Positions 16,508-24,787 of a stretch of 64,000 nucleotides of DNA are shown in pieces; the first letter of the stretch is position 1, and the number at the start of each line of letters is the position of its first letter. Under the pieces are notes generated by a model. It searched no databases and was not told the origin of the DNA. It worked only from the letters and a program-made list of their open reading frames with translations. Origin of the DNA: Pseudoalteromonas caenipelagi (GTDB taxonomy: Bacteria; Pseudomonadota; Gammaproteobacteria; Enterobacterales; Alteromonadaceae); the NCBI RefSeq assembly GCF_013140855.1, contig NZ_JABBPG010000004.1, forward strand, positions 405,453-469,452, written 5' to 3'. Position numbers and translations under genes: made by a program.

Positions 16508-18103
16508 ATGTTTTCTACAGAAGTCATTAAACAAATACAAGAAGATAAAACAATTGGGGCCGGGAATTTTTTAGAAATACTGGCGACTATGCCCATTGAT
16601 ATCAATGCCACTGCATTACAGATTGACCAAGCTATTCCACTTTATGTTGGCCAGCAAACTTCATTTAGCGTTAGACATTTACAGCATTGTGCCACACAAA
16701 TAGCCAGCAAGTACTGTGCACTTGGTGTACATGAAGGTGATTTAGTTGGTTTGTATTTACAAGACGATCTGAGCTACTTCCTACATTACTTAGCATTAAC
16801 GCGTTTAGGCGCAATTGCGGTGGCTATCAATAACAAGCTAGCGCCAGAGATCACCTTAGCGTTTTGTAAGATGAATAAAGTCAATGTGGTGATAAGTAGC
16901 GAAGATAATTATACCGCTTTACGTGAATTGGATTGCGATTTTGTGCATCTGATGACCGATAAACAATTGATGGCACTGTGCTCTGAACCAGTGCCAGCTA
17001 TGAAGCAGTATCACCCTGATGATGTGGTGTTACTCGCCCATACTTCTGGCACGACTGGGGTGCCAAAAGCGGTAATGTTCAGTCATGAAGGCTTTTTCTT
17101 TGGTGTTCGCAGTCAATTGCATAAACAAAAAGGAGAGCGAGTATTAAGTGCGCTACCTCACTCACATAGCTCAGCTATCTCTGTACTTATGTCCAGTTTA
17201 CTACGAGGTGCAAAAGTACATGTACTGAGTGATAAACGAGCCTGTGCTATTGCACAAAGCATGAGAGAGTACCGCCATGACTTGGTCGTTGCCTTTCCTA
17301 AAACATACGTCGATTTATGCCGAGAAACGCTTAACCCAGAAGATTTTGAGTCGGTGGGTTACTGGATAGCAACGGGAGACGCAAATCATGAGCCGCATAT
17401 CCGTAAGCTGATTGCACTTGGCCATCATTACGTTAATGGTCAGCGCCAAGAGGGCTCTATTTTTATCGATAATTTAGGGTCTTCTGAATTTGGCTTTGCG
17501 ATGTTTAGAAACATCCATTCACTGACTCAGAACAAGTTTAACCGATGTATTGGTCGACCCTTTGAGTGGGTAGAGGCTGCCATTTTGGGTGCCAATGGAG
17601 AGCAGCTGCCAGCAGGCGAAATTGGTCAACTAGGCGTAAAATCCAATACGGTTACAGCTGGATATTGGAACAACCCTGATTTAACCGAGCAGGCAAAGCT
17701 AGCTGGGTACTGGCTGACAGGGGATCTCGCTTATTTTGATGAGCAGGGGCTTTTCTATCATGTTGACCGCACCACCGACCCTATTCATACCGAGCTTGGT
17801 ACCATTTATAGCTGCTTAACTGAAGAGTTAATCTTAACGCATTTTCGCGACATATTTGAATGCAGTATCTATGGCGCGCCAACAAAAAAAGCGGGCGTCA
17901 GTGAAGCCCATATTTGCATTGAATTAATCTCTGAAGCGGAACTTGTGATCCCCGACAAGTTACTGCAAAAAATTAATCAAGTACTTGAACTGAATGAAAT
18001 TCCACCTCTGAGTGCGCTTACATTTCAATCTGCGCATGCCCATACAGGTGTCACGGGGAAAAAGCTTAAACGCCGACTTCGTCAATTAATGGAGGTTGCA
18101 TGA
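16508..18103 (+). CDS. Second AMP-forming acyl-CoA ligase, substrate unknown
   Basis: ANL-superfamily enzyme of 531 residues, clearly different from the pqsA-like gene. It has the P-loop HTSGTTGVPKAV (178-189), DNLGSSE, YWLTGDLAYFDEQG and a C-terminal Lys-rich TGKKLKRRLRQ. The hinge is unusual: HVDRTTDPIHTELGTIY stands where GRxxDxIxxxG is usual, so the second half-reaction may be altered. PqsBC needs an octanoyl-type acyl-CoA, so activation of a fatty acid for this pathway is a reasonable guess. Burkholderia hmq clusters also carry an extra adenylating enzyme (part of HmqF), which supports the idea. The stop overlaps the next gene by four bases (ATGA). Confidence 0.8.
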   Translation: MFSTEVIKQIQEDKTIGAGNFLEILATMPIDINATALQIDQAIPLYVGQQTSFSVRHLQHCATQIASKYCALGVHEGDLVGLYLQDDLSYFLHYLALTRLGAIAVAINNKLAPEITLAFCKMNKVNVVISSEDNYTALRELDCDFVHLMTDKQLMALCSEPVPAMKQYHPDDVVLLAHTSGTTGVPKAVMFSHEGFFFGVRSQLHKQKGERVLSALPHSHSSAISVLMSSLLRGAKVHVLSDKRACAIAQSMREYRHDLVVAFPKTYVDLCRETLNPEDFESVGYWIATGDANHEPHIRKLIALGHHYVNGQRQEGSIFIDNLGSSEFGFAMFRNIHSLTQNKFNRCIGRPFEWVEAAILGANGEQLPAGEIGQLGVKSNTVTAGYWNNPDLTEQAKLAGYWLTGDLAYFDEQGLFYHVDRTTDPIHTELGTIYSCLTEELILTHFRDIFECSIYGAPTKKAGVSEAHICIELISEAELVIPDKLLQKINQVLELNEIPPLSALTFQSAHAHTGVTGKKLKRRLRQLMEVA

Positions 18104-18816
18104 ACAAATCGCATTTATTACCTCCGCGCATAGAGTTATTTGGTTATGGTATTTGCCCCTATGTAATGCGCGTACGTTACGTGTTGGCGTTACTGGACCT
18201 CGATCATCATTATGTTGAGCTCGATATTTATAAAGCTAAACCAGCGGCTTTATTACGTTACAACCCACTTGGTCGAGTACCCACTTTAGTGGTTGATAAC
18301 GACAGTATTTGTGACTCTACAGTGATTGCGCTGTGGCTCGCTCAGGTTTATAGAGAATACAAACTGCTGCCTGTGGACGCTTGGTCGCAGGCAAAAGTGA
18401 TGAACGATATGGCTGCGATTGATTTTGTGCATAGCAAAATTAGCACCTTAATGGGGGCTGCAGATCAAGCGGCGTTTACCGCCAGCCTTGATGCACTGAG
18501 TGAGTCTTTACAAGCTATTTTACCTGTGTTGAATGCGCTTAATAGTAACCAAGTTTCTTTAACGCATGTATGGGTGATGCCTTTGGCATTATTGCTTAAA
18601 ACCTTAGATCAGCTTTTTGATGGACAGCTCAGTGATGCAATCGCTGCTATTCGTTCGCTGCCTAATTTGCAGCTAGCTGCGCAGTCACCGAGCGCTAAAT
18701 TTTCAGCCTTACTCCCTGTGGATTATGCGCAACAGCTGAGTGTGATGCTCAGTAAGCGAAGCCGTTATTACGCCGAACTGTTAGACATAACAATGCAAAA
18801 GGAATGCGCAGTATGA
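18100..18816 (+). CDS. Glutathione S-transferase-like protein
   Basis: A 238-residue protein with an N-terminal thioredoxin-fold GST domain: GYGICPYVMRVRYVLALL (Cys19 in a CPYV motif, as in glutaredoxin- and omega-like GSTs), YNPLGRVPTLVVDN with the cis-Pro, and CDSTVIALWLAQVY for binding the glutathione gamma-glutamyl group. The helical C-terminal half is diverged. In natural-product clusters such proteins conjugate, isomerise or reduce pathway intermediates; which applies here is unknown. It is locked in the operon by ATGA overlaps at both ends. Confidence 0.8.
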   Translation: MNKSHLLPPRIELFGYGICPYVMRVRYVLALLDLDHHYVELDIYKAKPAALLRYNPLGRVPTLVVDNDSICDSTVIALWLAQVYREYKLLPVDAWSQAKVMNDMAAIDFVHSKISTLMGAADQAAFTASLDALSESLQAILPVLNALNSNQVSLTHVWVMPLALLLKTLDQLFDGQLSDAIAAIRSLPNLQLAAQSPSAKFSALLPVDYAQQLSVMLSKRSRYYAELLDITMQKECAV

Positions 18817-19610
18817 ATACCCAAGCAATAAATACTTTGCGGTTGATGAGCCTATCAACCGAGCTATTGGCAACTGGTCACACACGTGGCACATGTATGA
18901 ACTATGTCAGTGATGTTGTACCGAGTTTGTTATCTGTTAACCAAGTGAGCGCCCCAAGCATTGATTTAATTCTTACGCTAAGTATGAGCATCGATCATTT
19001 AACGGATGACACTGCGATTCAGTCACCGCGTTTAGGCTACCCAATTCAGCATTATTTGGCTGCCAGCAATGCTTTTGTATTGGATCTTCAAGATACCTCT
19101 TGGGCACAAGCATTTGAGGTAGCAAATGGTTATCTAAGCTGTACGGATATGCAGCGAGTGCTGGTAGTTGAAGCTAACTCGTTTGCTCAGCCTGTGGCAT
19201 CACAATTATTTAATGGTGCACGTGCTGCTTTGCTTGATAAAGCTGCCGTCGAAACAAGTTGCATGATGGTGAACAAAGAACTGCCATTAGAACAGATGCG
19301 TACGTTAGTACTTACTGATGACAAAGGGTTTGCTTTATCTGAAGCTGATGAACATGAAAGTATGTTGCTCTGTGAGAGCATTATACAAATGGTAAAACAA
19401 AGCTCTGTTGCTATGCCTGTTGTATTGGACTTACCTCTATATTTGCAAGAGGGGGTTTATTCACATTTACAAAGCGCGTTACCACAGATGCAATGGCTAC
19501 TTTGGGAGTCGTTAGGTAGCAATCAAGCTAGTAATGTGTTGTGGGTTAGTTATGAAGTGTTTCGTAAGCGTGTGGTGGCGCGTGAACTATTGATTAAGGA
19601 TGAGTTATGA
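18813..19610 (+). CDS. pqsB: PqsB-like degenerate thiolase-fold subunit
   Basis: A 265-residue, poorly conserved protein placed directly before a PqsC-like condensing enzyme, as PqsB (283 residues) is. Secondary-structure pattern and DLQDTSWAQAFEVANGYL resemble the active-site region of KAS III enzymes, but the catalytic Cys position appears to hold Ser (DLQDTS against DIQNEC in its neighbour). PqsB is likewise inactive by itself and pairs with PqsC to condense octanoyl with 2-aminobenzoylacetate. The start is ATG 18813, overlapping the GST stop; AAGGA lies nine bases upstream, while ATG 18804 is too close to it. The identification leans on context. Confidence 0.65.
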   Translation: MNTQAINTLRLMSLSTELLATGHTRGTCMNYVSDVVPSLLSVNQVSAPSIDLILTLSMSIDHLTDDTAIQSPRLGYPIQHYLAASNAFVLDLQDTSWAQAFEVANGYLSCTDMQRVLVVEANSFAQPVASQLFNGARAALLDKAAVETSCMMVNKELPLEQMRTLVLTDDKGFALSEADEHESMLLCESIIQMVKQSSVAMPVVLDLPLYLQEGVYSHLQSALPQMQWLLWESLGSNQASNVLWVSYEVFRKRVVARELLIKDEL

Positions 19611-20710
19611 GTACATGTGGTGTAGCCATCAAAGCCGTTGCAGCCAGAGTGCCGAGCATTGCGGTTAGAAATTTTGATGAGCAGTGGTTTGGTGAGATAA
19701 GTGAAGCGGATCAGCAGGCTTGGCAAGAAAAATGGGGGATAGAGCAACGATTTTTTACTGATAGCTCGCGTCACACGCCACTACAGCTTGCCCACAGTGT
19801 GGCGGCTGAGGCGATATCGCTGGCTCAGCTACAAGCGCAGGATATAGACATGCTGATCAGTGGCACGACTAACGTGGTGCAATTGTCGCAAAATGAAGAG
19901 TGTGGTTTGCCTAAAAAGCTGTTGTATCCTCGTGTCAGCCAAGCGTTAAAACACATGTTAGCGCTTGAAAATGCCATCGAGTTTGATATTCAAAATGAAT
20001 GTTCAACCATGATGGATGCCATGCAAATTGGCCACAATGCAATAAAAACAGGACGTGCTAACCATGTTTTGCTGGTGGTATTTGAAACATCTAGCAACTC
20101 TTTGGATAGAAGCGAAGCCAATGGTATGAATTTTGGCGATGGTTATGCGGCTGTTGTGTTAAGCCGTCATGATGATCCTAGTTTGGGCATTAAATCTCAA
20201 TCTTATCAAAGTTTTCCTAATAACTATTCGCTAGCAACGGTGAAGTGGGACGAGCAACCTAAAACCCCAACTGGATTGAGTTTTCAAATGCCTGAAGGGG
20301 GAGCCAGTGAAATGGGCAAATTTGTACCAAAAACACTCCCTAAATTGGTTTATAGCGCATTAGAAAAAATCGTGATGCAACCTTCAGATATCGACTTTTT
20401 TGTGTTTCATCAACCAGCAAGAAAGCTGATCGATGCATGGTGTGCTTATTTAAATATTCCCGCAGAGAAAACCATCAAAATCATGCAAGAGTATGGCTGT
20501 GCTGTATCTGCGGCTATGCCACTGGCTTTTAACTTGGCACTGCAGCAGCAAAAAATCGTAGCAAGGAGTCAAATTGTGATAGCAAGCCCGTCAGTGGGCT
20601 GGGGATTTGGTGCCCAAATTTGGCAACTAGGGGAGTTACCTAAATTCAGCTCGCAAATACACCAAAGCCTTTTAGATAGTCAAAACACAACAAGGAATGA
20701 ATCACTATGA
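19607..20710 (+). CDS. pqsC: PqsC-like KAS III-type condensing enzyme
   Basis: Thiolase-fold enzyme of 367 residues related to FabH. The nucleophile is Cys132 (DIQNECSTMMDA) and the His is His268 (FVFHQPARK). The usual Asn of the KAS III triad is absent: the matching site reads EYGCAVSAA with Cys298 instead of YGNMASAS. A Cys-His dyad lacking Asn is the hallmark of PqsC, which with PqsB forms 2-alkyl-4-quinolones from 2-aminobenzoylacetate and an acyl-CoA. ATGA overlaps couple it to both neighbours. Chain length of the product cannot be read from the sequence. Confidence 0.82.
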   Translation: MSTCGVAIKAVAARVPSIAVRNFDEQWFGEISEADQQAWQEKWGIEQRFFTDSSRHTPLQLAHSVAAEAISLAQLQAQDIDMLISGTTNVVQLSQNEECGLPKKLLYPRVSQALKHMLALENAIEFDIQNECSTMMDAMQIGHNAIKTGRANHVLLVVFETSSNSLDRSEANGMNFGDGYAAVVLSRHDDPSLGIKSQSYQSFPNNYSLATVKWDEQPKTPTGLSFQMPEGGASEMGKFVPKTLPKLVYSALEKIVMQPSDIDFFVFHQPARKLIDAWCAYLNIPAEKTIKIMQEYGCAVSAAMPLAFNLALQQQKIVARSQIVIASPSVGWGFGAQIWQLGELPKFSSQIHQSLLDSQNTTRNESL

Positions 20711-21714
20711 AGCCCTCTTATATCTTAGGTACTGGTTTTTACTTGCCCAGTCAATGTGTTGATAACCATATGATTTCAAAAGTTATCAATACTTCAGATG
20801 AGTTTATTCGTCAGCGCATTGGTGTAGAAACGCGTTTTCACGCACAGCCTGAACAAGCATGTAGCGATTTAATGTTAGCGGCTGCAAAAATGGCGATTGA
20901 AACAGCAAAAATAAACATTGAAGACATCGATATGCTAATTGTGAATACCCTCAGCCCTGATGTTCACGATCCATCGCAAGCCTGCATTTTAGCCAGTAAG
21001 TTAGGTCTAGAAGAGGTGCCTGCATTTGATATTCGAGCGCAATGCAGTGGCTTGTTATACGGTATTAACATCGCCAAAAACTTTATTGCAGCAGATGATA
21101 AACGTTGTATTTTGGTGGTGGCGGGCGAATTGCTATCCAAGCGTATGGATACCAGTGATGACGGTCGTAATTTGGCGGTAATGCTCGGTGATGGATGTGG
21201 GGCAGCGGTTATTTCAGACCAACCGCGCGATAACAGCCAAATGACTGGTAAGGTTATCGATATGGTGATCAATGGAGATGGGCGTCAATGGGAAAGCCTT
21301 GTAACGCGCGTGCCTGGCACCGCTCAACGCCAATTCCATCGTGCTGATGATAACCAACAAGGACATAGCTTTATGCGTATGAATGGCCCTGATGTATTTC
21401 AGCATGGTGTGAGCAAGTTTTGTGAAATTGCTCAACAGCTGCTTGAGCGAAATAATTTAGCGGTTGCAGATATCGACAAGTTTATTGTTCATCAGCCTAA
21501 TTTGCGAATGTTAGAAGAAATTCAAGCACGTTTGGATATCGACCCGCAAAAAATGCCCATTAATGTTACTAAGTACGGAAACATGGCCTCAGCATCAACC
21601 GCGGTTACGTTGGCGCAGAGTTGTCATGAGGGCGTTGTTAAATCTGCTGATCGGGTATTGATATTGTCTTACGGTGCAGGAGCCACATGGGCTGGTGCAT
21701 TGGTGCAGTTTTAA
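20707..21714 (+). CDS. pqsD: PqsD-like / FabH-type 3-oxoacyl synthase III
   Basis: A 335-residue KAS III with an intact Cys-His-Asn triad: Cys113 (RAQCSGLLYG), His262 (FIVHQPNLRM) and Asn292 (KYGNMASAS). PqsD (337 residues) joins anthraniloyl-CoA to malonyl-CoA or malonyl-ACP to give 2-aminobenzoylacetyl-CoA. Length, triad and position between PqsC- and PqsE-like genes support the call. Ordinary FabH has the same triad, so a housekeeping FabH role is the alternative; the operon context makes it unlikely. The stop TAA overlaps the strong AAGGAGG Shine-Dalgarno of the next gene. Confidence 0.82.
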   Translation: MKPSYILGTGFYLPSQCVDNHMISKVINTSDEFIRQRIGVETRFHAQPEQACSDLMLAAAKMAIETAKINIEDIDMLIVNTLSPDVHDPSQACILASKLGLEEVPAFDIRAQCSGLLYGINIAKNFIAADDKRCILVVAGELLSKRMDTSDDGRNLAVMLGDGCGAAVISDQPRDNSQMTGKVIDMVINGDGRQWESLVTRVPGTAQRQFHRADDNQQGHSFMRMNGPDVFQHGVSKFCEIAQQLLERNNLAVADIDKFIVHQPNLRMLEEIQARLDIDPQKMPINVTKYGNMASASTAVTLAQSCHEGVVKSADRVLILSYGAGATWAGALVQF

Positions 21715-21723
21715 GGAGGCATT

Positions 21724-22665
21724 ATGCAAAACACACGACAGTGGCAAGCGCATATGGGTGAGCATGACAACGGCTTACACTTACTGGGTACGATTGATGT
21801 ACCAATATTTTTATTAAAGCTCTCCGATGGCTGGGCATTGATTGAAGGGTCTGTTGAGCCACTTGCGCCACTGATTTTACGACAATTAAAAAGTATTGTG
21901 TCGGATCTTGGCTTGATTAAACATTGGTTTATCACTCACTCACACTATGACCATATTGGCACCGTGCCATTGCTTTTACCCTGGTTGCCGAATGCGAAGG
22001 TTTACGCGTCTGCGCTGACCAAAAAGGCTTTGCGTAACCCTAAGGCAAATGAAGTCACTTACAAGTTAACACAAAGCTTGTATCGCATTATGCCTGAGGC
22101 GGAGCGACCTGATGATGAGCTGGAACAACATCGAATGGCATTGGCCGATATACCGGTAACGGTCCTAGAAGAGGGGGATGAAGTCCATTTTGACGCTGAT
22201 CACAGCATGGTTGCACTTGCCACCCCTGGTCATGCCAAATGCTTACTGAGTTTTTATGAGCCGCAATATAAGCGCTTATATGTGTCTGATACCTTGGGTG
22301 AAATGGTTTCTCCTAGTCAATGGGAGCCACTAATATTCCAAGACTATCCAGCCTACATCGCCTCGTTAGTTAAATTACAAGGTTTAGCAATTGAGCAATT
22401 GGTGCTGGGTCATCATGGGGTGCTCTACGGTGCGCTTGCGCAAGATGCGCCGAAACTTGCAGAGCAGGGTGTGTATCGCTTTATTGAACAAGCCAAACAC
22501 GTCTATTCAGAGCTTGCTCAAGATGCACAAAAGACCGCACAGCATATCTCTGAGCTAACGCGTGACTCAACGGGCACGTTTGTTTCTAAAAAGCTTCACT
22601 ATAACGGTACTTTGCTAATGCTCACTTTGCTTGGCGTGGTACCACACCCTGAATTAGTTGAATAA
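21724..22665 (+). CDS. pqsE: PqsE-like metallo-beta-lactamase-fold thioesterase
   Basis: Metallo-hydrolase of 313 residues. The metal motif HSHYDH gives His72, His74, Asp76 and His77; His170 (TPGHAKC), Asp189 (VSDTLG) and a His in LGHHGVL (230/231) complete the set, with spacing close to that of PqsE (301 residues). PqsE hydrolyses 2-aminobenzoylacetyl-CoA and also acts, apart from catalysis, as a regulator with RhlR in P. aeruginosa. Here the enzymatic role is the safer reading. A strong AAGGAGG lies upstream. Confidence 0.8.
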   Translation: MQNTRQWQAHMGEHDNGLHLLGTIDVPIFLLKLSDGWALIEGSVEPLAPLILRQLKSIVSDLGLIKHWFITHSHYDHIGTVPLLLPWLPNAKVYASALTKKALRNPKANEVTYKLTQSLYRIMPEAERPDDELEQHRMALADIPVTVLEEGDEVHFDADHSMVALATPGHAKCLLSFYEPQYKRLYVSDTLGEMVSPSQWEPLIFQDYPAYIASLVKLQGLAIEQLVLGHHGVLYGALAQDAPKLAEQGVYRFIEQAKHVYSELAQDAQKTAQHISELTRDSTGTFVSKKLHYNGTLLMLTLLGVVPHPELVE

Positions 22666-22680
22666 ATAAGGAATATGAGT

Positions 22681-23418
22681 ATGAGCAATAATCAAGATAA
22701 AAAACTGATTGTCGTCACTGGAGCAAATAAAGGACTGGGTTTTGAAACGGCTAAACAGTTAGCGGAGTTAGGACATCACGTGGTCTTGACGGCTAGAAAT
22801 GAACAAGCAGGAAAAGCGGCCTGCCGCTTACTTGCAGAGCAAGGATTAGAAGCCGATTTTATTCAACTGGATATTAGCGATTCGAGCAGTATTAAAACCT
22901 TCACTGAAACCCTTGCTGATCGCTATCAGCATGTGGATGTACTGATCAACAACGCAGGGGTGTTTTTTGATTGGGAGTCGAGCGCAGCAACGCTTAAGTT
23001 AGACGAGCTCAGCGATACACTTAAAACGAACTTGTTTGGCACCATTGAGATCACGCAAAGTTTGTTACCTGTGCTTGGACGGGCATCCGCGGCTAAAGTC
23101 ATTAATGTAAGCAGCGACTTAGGATCAGTCTCTTTTGCGTCAGACTCAAATAATGAATATTACGGCGTAAACGGCACCGCGTACCGTATTTCAAAAGCGG
23201 CACTGAATATGTATTCAACCCAACTTGCTAAAGAATACGCGCAATCCAATTTAGTTGTGAGCGTGGTATCTCCTGGTTGGTGTCAAACAGATATGGGCAC
23301 CAATGCTGCCCCTCGAAGTGCAGAGCAAGGTGCCCGCAGTATCGTTGATGCTGCGTTAGAACCCGCAAATAAATATCACGGTAAGTTTGTTTTAGATAGC
23401 CAGTTTTTGGCTTGGTAA
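22681..23418 (+). CDS. Short-chain dehydrogenase/reductase in the quinolone-like operon
   Basis: Classical SDR of 245 residues, closest in motif to the carbonyl-reductase type. The NAD(P) motif TGANKGLG is at 13-20, NNAG follows, and the catalytic pair is Tyr168-Lys172 (YRISK) with Ser in NVSSDLG. SPGWCQTDMG is the usual PGWxxT segment. It could reduce a ketone of a pathway intermediate or of the final product; no SDR is present in the Pseudomonas pqs operon. Start: AAGGA is eight bases from ATG 22681 but only two from the in-frame ATG 22675, so 22681 is preferred. Confidence 0.85.
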   Translation: MSNNQDKKLIVVTGANKGLGFETAKQLAELGHHVVLTARNEQAGKAACRLLAEQGLEADFIQLDISDSSSIKTFTETLADRYQHVDVLINNAGVFFDWESSAATLKLDELSDTLKTNLFGTIEITQSLLPVLGRASAAKVINVSSDLGSVSFASDSNNEYYGVNGTAYRISKAALNMYSTQLAKEYAQSNLVVSVVSPGWCQTDMGTNAAPRSAEQGARSIVDAALEPANKYHGKFVLDSQFLAW

Positions 23419-23445
23419 ATCATTTTGTCACTAAGGAAAGAAATA

Positions 23446-24621
23446 ATGAGTAAACATAAAAATAGCCATCATCAGCGCATTGGCGAACGATTTGAGTCTT
23501 TCGTAGCAAAGCATCCGATCTGGAATAATCCATTGTTCATCGCGTGCAACAACAATAAATTAAGCTTAGAAGATTATGGCTTTGTGATTAGTCAGCACTT
23601 TTATTATTCTCGAGGATTTACCCGTTTGTTATCTGCATTAATGATGCAGTGTGATAACGATTACTATCGCGCAGAGTTATCTCATAACCTTTGGGAAGAA
23701 GCAGGAGAAGAAGACCAAGAGAACTGCCACTCAAACTTGCTGCGTCGTATGATCACCAATACCTTCGGCCTTGATAATCCAGATGCGACAGAATTTAGAG
23801 ATTACACGGTAGGCTACTTTAACGATTGCTTAGATTACTTAAAAAATGGCGACTTGATCCGTGCCGCAGCATTTTTAGGTTGGGGGACTGAAGGGGTTGT
23901 ACCACGCATTTATAGCCACTTTTTCAACGGGTTGACGAAGTTAGGTGTACCTGAAGAAGAGTTACTGTACTTAAGCTTGCATATGGAATGCGATGATGAG
24001 CATTCTGAGGTGATAGAAGCGATTGCGTTGGATGCTTGTAACGATGATACAGAAACACATTGGTTGGCGATTGAAGAAGCCATCGATCATTCGCTTACAT
24101 TACGTGACCGTTACTTTAGACAGCTATATGAGGAGTTAGAGGCACGTCAACTCAAGCAATTAGTCAAGCAGGTTACGAATGAGAAGCCGTATGCCGACTT
24201 AGCGCAGTTAAATGATTTATATGCTAATGTAGCTAATAAGCAGGGTGTGCCACTTTATAAAAACGATGCCCAAGATCAAAATGTTAGTTTTGAAGTCACA
24301 CGCTTTAAAGTGGCCAGTGAAGTGATTGACCCTCGTTTGCTCGAGATCCCCGTTGGTAAACGAAACGAAAAGCATCGTCATGCACATGAGTCAGTATTTT
24401 ATGTGCTAAGTGGCTCAGGTATCGTGCATGTAGATGAGCAAGAGATCAAGGTTGCTGCAGGCGATCTCGCCTATGTACCACGTTGGTATGATCATTACAC
24501 ACAAAACACCGGCGACACACCGCTAAAAGTATTAGCACTAACAGACTATGGATTTACTCGCTGTTTTGCTAAAAATACAGAGCGAAGCTATCGTCAACAG
24601 CCTGATAATGTTGCCGTATAA
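23446..24621 (+). CDS. Heme-oxygenase-fold diiron oxidase (HDO) fused to a cupin
   Basis: A two-domain protein of 391 residues. Residues about 5-220 form a TenA/PqqC-like helical domain with likely metal ligands Glu84/Glu85 and His95 (NLWEEAGEEDQENCHSNLL), Glu149 (TEGVVPRIY) and His179, Asp183, His186 (HMECDDEH). The H-x3-D-x2-H helix is typical of HDO enzymes such as UndA, BesC and SznF, which use a diiron centre and O2 for N-oxygenation or C-C cleavage. The C-terminal cupin (about 275-370) has HRHAHE (His310, His312, His314, Glu315) and His350, so it may bind its own metal. Both folds in one chain in a quinolone-like operon are unusual. The start is ATG 23446 behind AAGGAAAG. Likely a tailoring oxygenase; the reaction is unknown. 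Confidence 0.82.
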   Translation: MSKHKNSHHQRIGERFESFVAKHPIWNNPLFIACNNNKLSLEDYGFVISQHFYYSRGFTRLLSALMMQCDNDYYRAELSHNLWEEAGEEDQENCHSNLLRRMITNTFGLDNPDATEFRDYTVGYFNDCLDYLKNGDLIRAAAFLGWGTEGVVPRIYSHFFNGLTKLGVPEEELLYLSLHMECDDEHSEVIEAIALDACNDDTETHWLAIEEAIDHSLTLRDRYFRQLYEELEARQLKQLVKQVTNEKPYADLAQLNDLYANVANKQGVPLYKNDAQDQNVSFEVTRFKVASEVIDPRLLEIPVGKRNEKHRHAHESVFYVLSGSGIVHVDEQEIKVAAGDLAYVPRWYDHYTQNTGDTPLKVLALTDYGFTRCFAKNTERSYRQQPDNVAV

Positions 24622-24652
24622 GCTTTAGCCTCTTTGTTAACTAAACACAATC

Positions 24653-24680
24653 AGCCATGCACACCGTGCGTGGCTTTTTT
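24653..24680 (+). terminator. Rho-independent terminator of the quinolone-like operon
   Basis: AGCCATGCAC - ACC - GTGCGTGGCT with one wobble pair, followed by TTTTT, 31 bases after the HDO-cupin stop. It fits a single transcript ending here. Confidence 0.88.
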
Positions 24681-24733
24681 ATGTTTAAAATATGCACTTT
24701 GCAGCATGGATTATTTTAAAAACAATGAGAGAT

Positions 24734-24760
24734 AAAAAATCGACTGCCGCAGCAGTCGAT
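24734..24760 (-). terminator. Rho-independent terminator of the thiol-redox operon
   Basis: On the minus strand ATCGACTGC - TGCG - GCAGTCGAT is followed by a T-run (A-run at 24734-24739 on the plus strand). It closes the leftward operon 26807 to 24788. Confidence 0.85.
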
Positions 24761-24787
24761 TTGTTTGGGGATGAAATTAAGGGGGAA

